13,261 bases of DNA from Methanobrevibacter thaueri (GTDB lineage: Archaea; Methanobacteriota; Methanobacteria; Methanobacteriales; Methanobacteriaceae), in assembly GCF_015062905.1 (NCBI RefSeq), contig NZ_SUTK01000042.1, positions 1-13,261 of the forward strand. The letters run 5' to 3'. Made by a program: the position numbers and the translations under genes. Below, piece after piece: positions 6,236 through 13,261 of the stretch. Under the pieces are notes generated by a model that was given only the letters and a program-made list of their open reading frames with translations, did no database searches and was not told the origin of the DNA. The number at the start of each line of letters is the position of its first letter. Positions within the stretch are counted from its first letter, which is position 1.

Positions 6236-9200
6236 TTAGAACGGTAAACTAGCATATTTACTGTGTAAAGTAAATGATTTAGTATTCCAATTATTTATTA
6301 CTCCAAATGAATTTCTAGAACTGGTAGGATCTACACAGGTCCATACACCGTCAACCAATACCTGAACCCATACGTGACCGTATGTACTTCCACTACTGGT
6401 GAAATAACAAGTTCCATGAACATATCTTGCTGCAATACCTGCTGTCCTATACATAGAAACCAACAAGTGAGATTGGTCCACACAGTTTCCGCTACCATAT
6501 GATAATGTGCTTGCAGCACCGTATCTGGTGTCGGAATAGAAACTGTATGAGATTTCATCCCTTACGTAATTAAATATAGCTACTGCTTTCTCTTTGGTTG
6601 TGGTTGCTCCACTTATTACCTTACTCACAGTGCTTTTAATTGCGGAATTGGTAGTTGGACAGTTAGTTGTGGCTTTGAGATATGCACTTACATCGGATAA
6701 AGTATTTTTCTCATTCAAACCGGAACCGGCAATTGAAACTGTACTGGTTCCAGAGCTTGTATCACTACTGGTAGTTCCATAGACGACCATTGAGTAATTC
6801 GGCAATTGTCCATAATTACCATAAAATGCCAATATACGTGAAAATGTATCGACAACCTCATAGTAAATGATGTCACCAACTGCAGATGATGAATAGTTCG
6901 GAGCCTGATTGTTTTTGACTATATAATTAGCCAAGTTTTTAGCTACAACCAGATAATCCTCCTTATACAATTCCTCGTTAAGAGTATCTCCAAAAGGAGA
7001 TTCAGGATTTGCAACACCTCTGATGATAGTGATATCATTATTATTTGAATTACCAAGTTGATAAATGGCCTGTGACATAAGATATAAGAATTCAGGAGCA
7101 GTGAAAGTCTGTCCTCCTGCACTGACACTACTTAATACCTTTTTGTTAGTCTCATAATATGATTTAACAGTTTTTGCACCAGCTATAATATCATTAATGG
7201 ATATGGTAGCTGATGATGAAGAAGTATTTGTAGTTGTAGTGGTTGAAGCAGATGCTGGAGCGACTTCAGTTGTTGCATCGGTTGCATCATCGGTTGTTGT
7301 GGATGCAGCAGATGCAAAAGGCTCAGAAGATGCCAAATATCCTGATAGAGATTTGAAACTAACAAGATTAGTAACACCCCATCTGAATATAATTACACCG
7401 GATCCTTTACCATTGATTGCAGCTTGTGAATCTTCCTTGATTTTAGAAGAAGGCAATTTAGCAGTATTTTCATCAGAATAATAACCTTGCAAACCTGCCC
7501 ATACTTTGGCACCATTAGAATTGTCAACAAACCATTTTGTAGTGGTTTTAATCCATGAAGTGTCGGAGTTATAATTACCTTTGTAAATCATAGGAATAAC
7601 TACATCCATATATTTACTGAGTGTAGCCATGTCCTGACCATAATAATACTTATTGTCAGTTGTTTCCGGCATTAAAGCACATGAAACGATTAAGTTTGAG
7701 TTAACTCCATGAACAGCATTTGAAATTTGTTTTGCAAAACTATTAATTGCTGAAGTACCTCCGGAAGTTGCATGTGCATTTCCAGGATATCTTATATAAT
7801 CTATATGTACCCCTGAAACACCTTTAATATTAGCATATTTTTTAGCTTCTGTTATTTTCTGATTAAAGAATGCCTGGTTTGGAGCACCGTTTTTAACAGG
7901 ATTGATCCAATCACCATCATAAAATGCCTGCATCCAGATATGGACTCTCATTCCTAATTTATTGGCACTGGAAATCCATGATTCAACAGCAGACTGACCA
8001 TGAGCTGTCAACGCATAGAAATTCAAGAACAAATCAGTGGTTCCCTGAGAAGCCAAAGTGTTCAGATTAACATTTTTCATATCAGATCCGAAAACCCAGT
8101 ATCCGTATCCATTTGAAGAAACCTTTTTAGTAACTTCGACTTTATTAGATCCTGATGAGGAAAGATAATCATTGTCACCATAGAATTTAAAGGTAACAGT
8201 GTAAGTTCCCGGATTCATACCTACATTGAATGTCGCATAACCACTTGAAGATGTGGTAGCAGAGTAAGTTTTAGAGTTAACATATAATTTAACAACTTTG
8301 CCTGCTAAAGCCTGACCATTTGAATTTTTCAATAGAACCTTATATGTATTTGTACCTTGATAGAAAGAGGTTCCACTCTTCCATACTACAGAAGTAGCAT
8401 CTCTTTGCTTAACTGTTATGGCAGTAGATCCAGATGCTGATTTAACCTTAGAACTGCCGCCAAATTTATATGACATGGTATATTTACCAATTTCCAAATC
8501 TATTGGTAAAGATATGTAACCATAAGCATTAGTGGTTTTAGAATAAGTCTTGCCGCCAACATTAAGAGTGACTGTTCTTTTACCTAAAGGAACATCGCCT
8601 GCACTTAAAACAACTTTAAACGGAGTGTTTGCACCATGACCAAAGGTGGTTGTACTTTTAACTGTGAAAGTAGATTCCTTGGTGGTTATAACATATACTC
8701 TGTCCTTTGCACTGGATTTTTTATAAAATTGGTTACCAGCAAAGCTGTATGTTACAGTATGCATTCCTGCACTCAAAGATGGCAATTTAAGTTTAGCATT
8801 ACCATAAGCATTTGTTTTTGCTTTGTAAGTTTTTCCATTAATTTTGAAAGTAATAATTTTTCCTTTTCCTGGGGCATAGCCATATCTATTGAGCAATTTA
8901 ACTTTGATTTTTTTAGTGTCACTCTTAAGGAATGTGTATGTGTAAGTGGTTAATGAAGTGCTTGAATATGAAATAACCTTAACCTTATTTGTTTTTGTCA
9001 AACCATCCCTGTTATAAGATATTATTTTATAAGTTCCTTTCTTAAGGTCTTTTAAAGATAAACTGGCTACACCGTTACTATCTGTTTTAACATTGTAAGT
9101 TTTTCCATTGATCTGGAACTTGACGTATTTTTTAGCGAGCACTTTACCATTACTTTTATAGAATGTTGCGGTGAATTTTCTACCGTCAGTATAAATCTTA

Positions 9201-9862
9201 TAAACATTGCTTGCAGTAATGGTGGATAATATTTTAAAGTTATTAGTTAAGCTATATCCAGTTGCAGGATTAACCGCAACAATTTTATAAGTTCCAGGAT
9301 TAAGATTTACAGCTAAAGAAGCCACCCCATTCGCATTAGTTTTTTTGGTGTATGAAACACCGTTTACAGTAATTTTAACATCAGTATTAGCTAATGGTTT
9401 ACCATAGGCATCTAAGAAAGTTGCGCTATATTGAGTGCTTCCTTTATAATATTTAGTAATATCCTTTGCAGTGATTGTCTTAGATACATCTATTTTTGAA
9501 GAAACGTCACCTTCACTTACTACATCGATATTGGATGCTGAAAGATTGGTGACCCCATCATCACTACTTGAAAGAGTACTACTGTTCGAGTTAGTTGATA
9601 AAATATTTGAATCTTCAGATTCTAAAACTTCTTCACTTGATAGAGAAACTTTAGATGAACCATTATCAACATTTGAATCACTTGATACAGAAATTTCTGA
9701 TGAATCAGCAGTATTCTCCAGTGGGACTGATACATCTGATGTGTCATCTACTAAGTTAGTAGCATACGAATCTGTAACATTAGCATCACTTGCTGAAATA
9801 GCGCCAACTGTCAAAACAGCTGCGAGCAATATTAACAAAGTGAGCAATATTTTTTTGTTCAA
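6236..9862 (-). CDS. Large secreted pseudomurein-targeting protein: Ig-like repeats, glycosidase-like barrel, wall-binding repeats, transglutaminase-like peptidase
   Basis: A 1208-residue exported protein probably acting on the pseudomurein wall. It starts with TTG at 9862, eight bases after a perfect GGAGGT (9871-9876). Order of parts: signal peptide (1-25); Ser/Asp-rich stretch (26-128); five Ig-like repeats (about 130-578, each with an NGxTYxxKTNAxGxAxL core); a TIM-barrel domain like putative glycosidases (about 586-840, with GVHIDYIRYPG around Asp688 and VVIPMIYKGNY at 754-764); a Thr/Ser linker (850-884); pseudomurein-binding repeats (a clear one at 887-933, a weaker one at about 966-1028); and a C-terminal transglutaminase fold (about 1060-1208). 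The last has a full triad: Cys1127 in GSGNCVDQSH, His1163 in YGHVWVQV and Asp1178 in VDPTS. This matches pseudomurein endoisopeptidases of the PeiW/PeiP type. No C-terminal membrane anchor is seen, so retention is probably through the binding repeats. The glycosidase activity is inferred from fold motifs only. Confidence 0.9.
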   Translation of the reverse strand: MNKKILLTLLILLAAVLTVGAISASDANVTDSYATNLVDDTSDVSVPLENTADSSEISVSSDSNVDNGSSKVSLSSEEVLESEDSNILSTNSNSSTLSSSDDGVTNLSASNIDVVSEGDVSSKIDVSKTITAKDITKYYKGSTQYSATFLDAYGKPLANTDVKITVNGVSYTKKTNANGVASLAVNLNPGTYKIVAVNPATGYSLTNNFKILSTITASNVYKIYTDGRKFTATFYKSNGKVLAKKYVKFQINGKTYNVKTDSNGVASLSLKDLKKGTYKIISYNRDGLTKTNKVKVISYSSTSLTTYTYTFLKSDTKKIKVKLLNRYGYAPGKGKIITFKINGKTYKAKTNAYGNAKLKLPSLSAGMHTVTYSFAGNQFYKKSSAKDRVYVITTKESTFTVKSTTTFGHGANTPFKVVLSAGDVPLGKRTVTLNVGGKTYSKTTNAYGYISLPIDLEIGKYTMSYKFGGSSKVKSASGSTAITVKQRDATSVVWKSGTSFYQGTNTYKVLLKNSNGQALAGKVVKLYVNSKTYSATTSSSGYATFNVGMNPGTYTVTFKFYGDNDYLSSSGSNKVEVTKKVSSNGYGYWVFGSDMKNVNLNTLASQGTTDLFLNFYALTAHGQSAVESWISSANKLGMRVHIWMQAFYDGDWINPVKNGAPNQAFFNQKITEAKKYANIKGVSGVHIDYIRYPGNAHATSGGTSAINSFAKQISNAVHGVNSNLIVSCALMPETTDNKYYYGQDMATLSKYMDVVIPMIYKGNYNSDTSWIKTTTKWFVDNSNGAKVWAGLQGYYSDENTAKLPSSKIKEDSQAAINGKGSGVIIFRWGVTNLVSFKSLSGYLASSEPFASAASTTTDDATDATTEVAPASASTTTTTNTSSSSATISINDIIAGAKTVKSYYETNKKVLSSVSAGGQTFTAPEFLYLMSQAIYQLGNSNNNDITIIRGVANPESPFGDTLNEELYKEDYLVVAKNLANYIVKNNQAPNYSSSAVGDIIYYEVVDTFSRILAFYGNYGQLPNYSMVVYGTTSSDTSSGTSTVSIAGSGLNEKNTLSDVSAYLKATTNCPTTNSAIKSTVSKVISGATTTKEKAVAIFNYVRDEISYSFYSDTRYGAASTLSYGSGNCVDQSHLLVSMYRTAGIAARYVHGTCYFTSSGSTYGHVWVQVLVDGVWTCVDPTSSRNSFGVINNWNTKSFTLHSKYASLPF
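8129..9475 (-). repeat. Five diverged Ig-like domain repeats inside the wall protein
   Basis: Units of roughly 80-95 residues start near residues 130, 215, 298, 398 and 489 of the protein. Each carries a strand pair of the form VNGxxYxxxTxxxGxAxLxLxxLxxGxYxV. They differ at most positions, so this is old domain duplication, not a recent DNA repeat. Such units act as stalks in many archaeal adhesin-like proteins. Confidence 0.8.
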
Positions 9863-9870
9863 AATAATTT

Positions 9871-9876
9871 ACCTCC
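9871..9876 (-). promoter_or_regulatory. Ribosome binding site that fixes the TTG start of the wall protein
   Basis: GGAGGT on the minus strand is a perfect Shine-Dalgarno core, eight bases before TTG-AAC-AAA-AAA. The only nearby ATG, just before this site, reads in a different frame. The TTG start is therefore well supported. Confidence 0.8.
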
Positions 9877-9896
9877 ATAACAATTTTTTTAAACAT

Positions 9897-9947
9897 TGTG
9901 AGAATAGACTCACAGTACCTATATTTATTACAAATATCTTATATAAA
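9897..9947 (-). promoter_or_regulatory. Promoter of the wall protein with a perfect inverted repeat at the expected start site
   Basis: The minus strand carries TTTATATAAG (9938-9947), a strong TATA box preceded by an AAAAAGG stretch that could serve as a TFB-recognition element. The expected start is near 9914. Exactly there lies TGTGAGTCTATTCTCACA (9897-9914), a perfect 6-bp inverted repeat with a 6-base centre. It could be a repressor site or a small hairpin at the 5' end of the mRNA. Confidence 0.5.
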
Positions 9948-10240
9948 CCTTTTTATTAACTAAATCCAATTAAATGAGTTTAATTTCTAAAAATAAAGTT
10001 AAAACTTTATGAAAATTGACTATAAATCAAAATTCTTTTTGAATTTGACTATAAAATGATTTAATGAAATGAAATAATTTTTAAAGTAAAGTAACATTAT
10101 AAAACTAAAAATCATCATTCTAATGAGTATTATATGAAATAGGACATGATAAAAAGTTATTTAATTTAAAATCATCGATTAAAGTTTAATTAGAATAAAA
10201 AACAATGCATTTAATAAAGTATCTTAGAAAATAAGCATGA
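9948..10240 (+). other. AT-rich intergenic stretch without a recognisable gene
   Basis: This is the body of the roughly 400-base gap between the wall protein and the thermosome gene. I see no coding signal on either strand. It holds a short palindrome (8-bp arms ATAAAGTT, 9993-10010) and a repeated TTGACTATAAA (10016-10026 and about 10045-10055). Neither has a clear role. The strand is nominal. Confidence 0.4.
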
Positions 10241-10285
10241 AAAATAAAAAAAGAAAAATATGTAAAATTTTTAAAAATTTTACAT
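10241..10285 (-). terminator. Perfect palindrome and T-rich tract overlapping the thermosome stop codon
   Basis: A perfect 26-base palindrome (10260-10285) has 13-base arms of the form ATGTAAAATTTTT. Its upstream arm contains the last ATG codon and the TAA stop of the thermosome gene. The minus strand then reads TATTTTTCTTTTTTTATTTT down to 10241. Position and T-richness point to a terminator. Confidence 0.65.
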
Positions 10286-11932
10286 CATAGGAGGCATTCC
10301 GCCCATACCTCCACCCATACCAGGCATTGGAGGCATACCGCTGTCATCATTTCCGGTCTCATCAGGTCCGGTAGAATTTAATGCATTTCTTGCTGCAATC
10401 ATGTCATCAATACGTAAGATCATTTCTGCAGCTTCACCAGCTGATTGAAGAGCTTGGATTTTTACTCTTAAAGGTTCAATTACGCCAGCTTCCTTCATGT
10501 CAACCACTTTGCCTTCAAATACATTAATTCCAATGAATTGGTTGTCTTCGTGAGCAGCCTTTAGATCTGCAATCAAGTTAATGGTATCCAAACCTGCATT
10601 TTCAATTAAGGTTCTTGGAATAACTTCTAAAGCTTCAGCATATTTTAATATAGCTAATTGTTCTCTTCCACTTACGGATTCACCATATTCTCTTAATTGT
10701 TTTACCAAATCGATTTCACAAGCTCCTCCACCAATGAGAACTTTACCTTCTTCAATGGTTGCTCCGACTACTCCTAAAGCATCGTCAATGGCTCTTGCGA
10801 TTTGTTCTGTAACGTAACGGGTACTTCCCCTTAAGACAATTGAGGAAGCTTTTGGATTTTCACATTCTTCGATTAAAGTTAATTCGTGATCAAATATTTT
10901 GTCAAGATATACATGGCCTGCATAACCTAATTTATCTTCGGATAAGTCTTCAATATCAGTCACAAGTTTTGCGCCGGTAGCCTTTTGGATTCTTTCAATG
11001 TCAGATTTTTTAACACGTTTGAAAGCCATGATTCCTGCTTTTTTAAGGTAGTGTTCTGCCATGTCGTCAATACCTTTTTGACAGAATAGCACATTTACGC
11101 CTGAATCGAGAACTTTGTCAACTAGCTCCTTAATCATGTCTTCTTCCTGTTGGAGGAATGCTTCGAATTGGTCAGGACTGGTTATGTCAATTTTGGTAGT
11201 GGTATTCATGTCTTTTAATTCAAGAGGATATTTCATGATAGCAATTTTTGCATCCTTAACATCTTTAGGCATGTTTTTGGATACTGGAGCTTTATCGATG
11301 ATAATACCTTCAGCCAAAAATGAATCCTCTACGGAATCTCCTGAAACCCTTTGGATATTAATGTTGTCAATATCAGATTTGCCGTCTTCCTTAATTCTTA
11401 ATGCAGCTTTTACGACAAGATCTGCTAAGTGTTCTTTTGCATAATCTGAACCTTTACCGCTCATTGCAGTAATTGCCACTTTTTTAAGAGTTTCTTCATC
11501 ATCAGCATCAATTGCGATTTCTTTTAATAACTCAACTGCTTTTTTAGTTGCATTTCTATAACCTTTAACAACAATGGATGTTGCAATTCCATCTTCCAAC
11601 AACTCTTCAGCTTTAGCTAATAATTCACCAGCAATAACAACAACAGAAGTGGTTCCGTCTCCAACGATTTCTTCTTGTTTTTTAGCTGTTTCAACAAGCA
11701 TTCTAGCTGCAGGTTGGTTGATTTCCATTTCTCTCATGATAGTTGCACCATCATTGGTGACAGTTACATCACCTAATGAACTAGTTAACATTTTGTCCAT
11801 TCCTTTAGGACCGAGAGTGGTTCTTACAATACCTGCTAATACCTTAGCAGCTGTGATATTCATTCTTAAAGCATCTCTTTTTGAATATCTTTCAGTTCCT
11901 TCAGGAAGGATAAATATTGGTTGATTTGCCAT
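10280..11932 (-). CDS. Thermosome subunit (group II chaperonin)
   Basis: Builds the double-ring ATP-driven folding chamber of archaea, related to eukaryotic CCT. The 550-residue length is standard. Near the N-terminus are ALRMNITAAKVLAGIVRTTLGPKGMDKML (21-49) and the ATP-binding GDGTTSVVVIAGELL (91-105), with the VTVTNDGATI motif at 56-65. Later come the apical-domain lid region and the conserved VLIGGGACEIDL of the equatorial domain. The tail is Gly/Met-rich (PPMPGMGGGMGGMPPMM), as usual for thermosomes. The ATG at 11932 follows AAGGTGA (11940-11946) by seven bases. It is alone in its unit and divergent from the TPR gene. Whether it is the alpha or another subunit cannot be told from this window, so no symbol is given. 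Confidence 0.97.
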   Translation of the reverse strand: MANQPIFILPEGTERYSKRDALRMNITAAKVLAGIVRTTLGPKGMDKMLTSSLGDVTVTNDGATIMREMEINQPAARMLVETAKKQEEIVGDGTTSVVVIAGELLAKAEELLEDGIATSIVVKGYRNATKKAVELLKEIAIDADDEETLKKVAITAMSGKGSDYAKEHLADLVVKAALRIKEDGKSDIDNINIQRVSGDSVEDSFLAEGIIIDKAPVSKNMPKDVKDAKIAIMKYPLELKDMNTTTKIDITSPDQFEAFLQQEEDMIKELVDKVLDSGVNVLFCQKGIDDMAEHYLKKAGIMAFKRVKKSDIERIQKATGAKLVTDIEDLSEDKLGYAGHVYLDKIFDHELTLIEECENPKASSIVLRGSTRYVTEQIARAIDDALGVVGATIEEGKVLIGGGACEIDLVKQLREYGESVSGREQLAILKYAEALEVIPRTLIENAGLDTINLIADLKAAHEDNQFIGINVFEGKVVDMKEAGVIEPLRVKIQALQSAGEAAEMILRIDDMIAARNALNSTGPDETGNDDSGMPPMPGMGGGMGGMPPMM

Positions 11933-11964
11933 TTAATAATCACCTTAAAATTTTTTTTAAATAA

Positions 11965-11990
11965 AATATAAAACTAAGTTTTTATACATT
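11965..11990 (-). promoter_or_regulatory. Promoter region of the thermosome gene
   Basis: On the minus strand TGTATAAAAAC (about 11980-11990) and TTTTATATTTTA (about 11967-11978) are both TATA-like. The first would give a leader of about 25 bases with AAGGTGA inside it. The divergent TPR gene must start from the same short gap (11933-12050), so the two promoters are close or overlapping. Confidence 0.4.
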
Positions 11991-12050
11991 AATAAATAGG
12001 TAAGAGGTAATATAAAAACATTGCCCATTAAAGTAACTTTAGGTGTGTTA

Positions 12051-13067
12051 ATGTACGAAAAAATTATAAAAGAAATCAAATCTAACTTAGGCGAAAATAA
12101 GGATTTAAACAGACAATACCTATCAAGCCAAATAGAAGTTTATAAGGACCATCCCTACAATAAGGAAATAATAAAAGAAATCTCCCGCATGATGTGGGAC
12201 TGCTTGAGCGACGATGAAAAGCAGGAATTCATTGAAATATCCGAAAGGGAAAATCCTATACTTGACATATTAAATGACATTTATTTTGATATTGAAAACG
12301 GCAACTATGAAACTCCCCTAAAAAAGCTTGATGAGTTCATGCAAACATTTCCTGCAATGTTTGAAGACGACAAGGTAAGTGAGTACCATTACTTTACAAA
12401 TCCTCTCGAAGAGCTAATCTTTAGAAAATATATCGGATTGAAAAAGGAATTGCGATATATCCCGGACAATCAGCCCCTGCTTGATTTGTATTATGTTTAC
12501 GGATTTTTGCTTCTTGAGTCAAAGCAATACGATAAGGCGGAGGAATATCTGAAAAAGGCCATTAAGATCAACCCTGTTTCATCAAGAATAATACTGGAAT
12601 TGACCGAAATATATAAAGTTCACACCTACACCTTCAATGAATATGTCCTTCGCACATCCGATGCGCTGAAATACGCCTATTACCCTCAAGACATTGCAAG
12701 ATGCTACAGAAATCTGGGATATTATTATGTGGAGGAAAACCAGATGGAAACCGCACTGGCACTATACATCTACAGCATGGAGTTTGAGGCAAGTCCCCTT
12801 GCATATGCCGAAATCAAATTCATCCAGTCAAAAACAGATAACATGGAACTGTCCCTGAAGGAATGCACCGACATCATTGCAGGCAAAAATATCCAATTAG
12901 GACCAAATCCATTTATTTTAGATGCATTGAACGAACTGATTGAGGAATACGACAAAAATAAGTTGTATAATCAATTGCTATACTTTTTAGAATTGAAATT
13001 CAATTTGGACAACAGCAGCGAAACACTTGAAAAAATAAATGAAACTAGAAAAAAACTAGAAAACTAA
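12051..13067 (+). CDS. TPR-repeat protein of unknown function
   Basis: A soluble, mainly helical protein of 338 residues. The ATG at 12051 is chosen because AGGTG (12041-12045) lies five bases upstream; an in-frame TTG at 12021 has no site. The clearest tetratricopeptide unit is about residues 137-171 (LLDLYYVYGFLLLESKQYDKAEEYLKKAIKINP, with the G/Y/A/A/P pattern). Another follows near 215-250 (ARCYRNLGYYYVEENQMETALALYIYSMEF). Helical segments before and after are likely degenerate repeats. There is no signal peptide or membrane span, so it is cytoplasmic and probably binds protein partners. It resembles no family I can name more precisely. It runs divergently from the thermosome gene and is followed 45 bases later by a zinc-ribbon gene in the same direction. 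Confidence 0.85.
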   Translation: MYEKIIKEIKSNLGENKDLNRQYLSSQIEVYKDHPYNKEIIKEISRMMWDCLSDDEKQEFIEISERENPILDILNDIYFDIENGNYETPLKKLDEFMQTFPAMFEDDKVSEYHYFTNPLEELIFRKYIGLKKELRYIPDNQPLLDLYYVYGFLLLESKQYDKAEEYLKKAIKINPVSSRIILELTEIYKVHTYTFNEYVLRTSDALKYAYYPQDIARCYRNLGYYYVEENQMETALALYIYSMEFEASPLAYAEIKFIQSKTDNMELSLKECTDIIAGKNIQLGPNPFILDALNELIEEYDKNKLYNQLLYFLELKFNLDNSSETLEKINETRKKLEN

Positions 13068-13106
13068 ACTATTAATAATATATAATATATATAATATAAC
13101 AGGTGA
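13068..13106 (+). promoter_or_regulatory. TATA-rich gap and ribosome site before the zinc-ribbon gene
   Basis: The gap is almost pure A and T (TATATAATATATATAATATA at about 13079-13098) and could serve as a promoter, but the box lies so close to the ATG that a leader would be very short. AGGTGA (13101-13106) is a good ribosome site for the ATG at 13113. Read-through from the TPR gene is equally possible. Confidence 0.35.
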
Positions 13107-13112
13107 TTTATA

Positions 13113-13261
13113 ATGTGTTCAAGTGGAGGGCCAATGGCCGATATTGATTTAAAAAAATTGAAAACAAAAAAATATCATTGTAAAGACTGTGGAAATTCCT
13201 TTAAAGGACTTGGAAAAAAAGTTGTTTGTCCATCTTGTCAAAGTGAAAACGTGGAACTTGC
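13113..13261 (+). CDS. Zinc-ribbon protein, 3' end beyond the window
   Basis: Only the first 49 codons are visible. The product starts MCSSGGPMADIDLKKL and contains a zinc ribbon, C23-x2-C26-x12-C39-x2-C42 (YHCKDCGNSFKGLGKKVVCPSC), resembling rubredoxin-like or FmdB-like ribbons. The ATG at 13113 has AGGTGA six bases upstream. A second in-frame ATG at 13134 has GGAGGG only three bases before it and would remove the CSSGGP leader. The family and function cannot be set without the rest of the gene. It probably binds one zinc ion. Confidence 0.8.
   Translation, partial: MCSSGGPMADIDLKKLKTKKYHCKDCGNSFKGLGKKVVCPSCQSENVEL

Noticed and set aside
9471..9959. 162-residue plus-strand frame rich in Ser and Thr
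   Set aside because: It is a shadow of the Ser/Asp-rich N-terminus of the wall protein and reads through that gene's promoter.
10016..10055. Repeated TTGACTATAAA in the intergenic gap, considered as bacterial -35 elements or iterons
   Set aside because: There are only two imperfect copies in AT-rich DNA of an archaeon that does not use sigma-type promoters, with no initiator gene nearby.
12021..12050. TTG at 12021 as the start of the TPR gene
   Set aside because: It lacks a ribosome site, whereas the ATG at 12051 has AGGTG at proper spacing.

Overview
The window looks like chromosome of a Methanobrevibacter-like member of the Methanobacteriales. The evidence is a very AT-rich sequence, an archaeal HMf-type histone, a group II chaperonin (thermosome), an archaeal-type tRNA-splicing endonuclease and an archaeal/eukaryotic-type TrpRS. 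There is also a secreted protein with pseudomurein-binding repeats and a transglutaminase-like domain, expected only in an archaeon with a pseudomurein wall. Shine-Dalgarno motifs of the GGTGA/GAGGTG type precede most genes. I see no tRNA, rRNA, CRISPR array or insertion sequence.

Layout, left to right. Almost everything from 245 to 11932 is on the minus strand. (1) 245-1012 is a small secreted protein with near-identical 26-residue repeats and a very basic C-terminus. (2) 1293-1493 is a histone. (3) 4684-1743 is a compact cluster, trpS, then a SpoIIM-family membrane protein, then thrC; the first two overlap by 4 nt. (4) 5298-4783 is endA. (5) 6105-5392 is a DtxR/MntR-type metal-dependent repressor. 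(6) 9862-6236 is a 1208-residue secreted protein combining Ig-like repeats, a glycoside-hydrolase-like barrel, pseudomurein-binding repeats and a cysteine-protease-like transglutaminase domain. (7) 11932-10280 is a thermosome subunit. On the plus strand are a TPR protein (12051-13067) and a zinc-ribbon protein cut by the window edge (13113 onward).

Functionally this is mostly housekeeping: chromatin, threonine and Trp-tRNA synthesis, tRNA splicing and protein folding. Two secreted proteins and a metal regulator lie among these genes. The large wall protein is the most interesting item, because it appears to join a possible glycan-acting domain and a possible peptide-crosslink-cutting domain in one chain with wall-binding modules. 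Many minus-strand genes end in a stem-loop followed by a T-tract, and in two of them the stem includes the stop codon.
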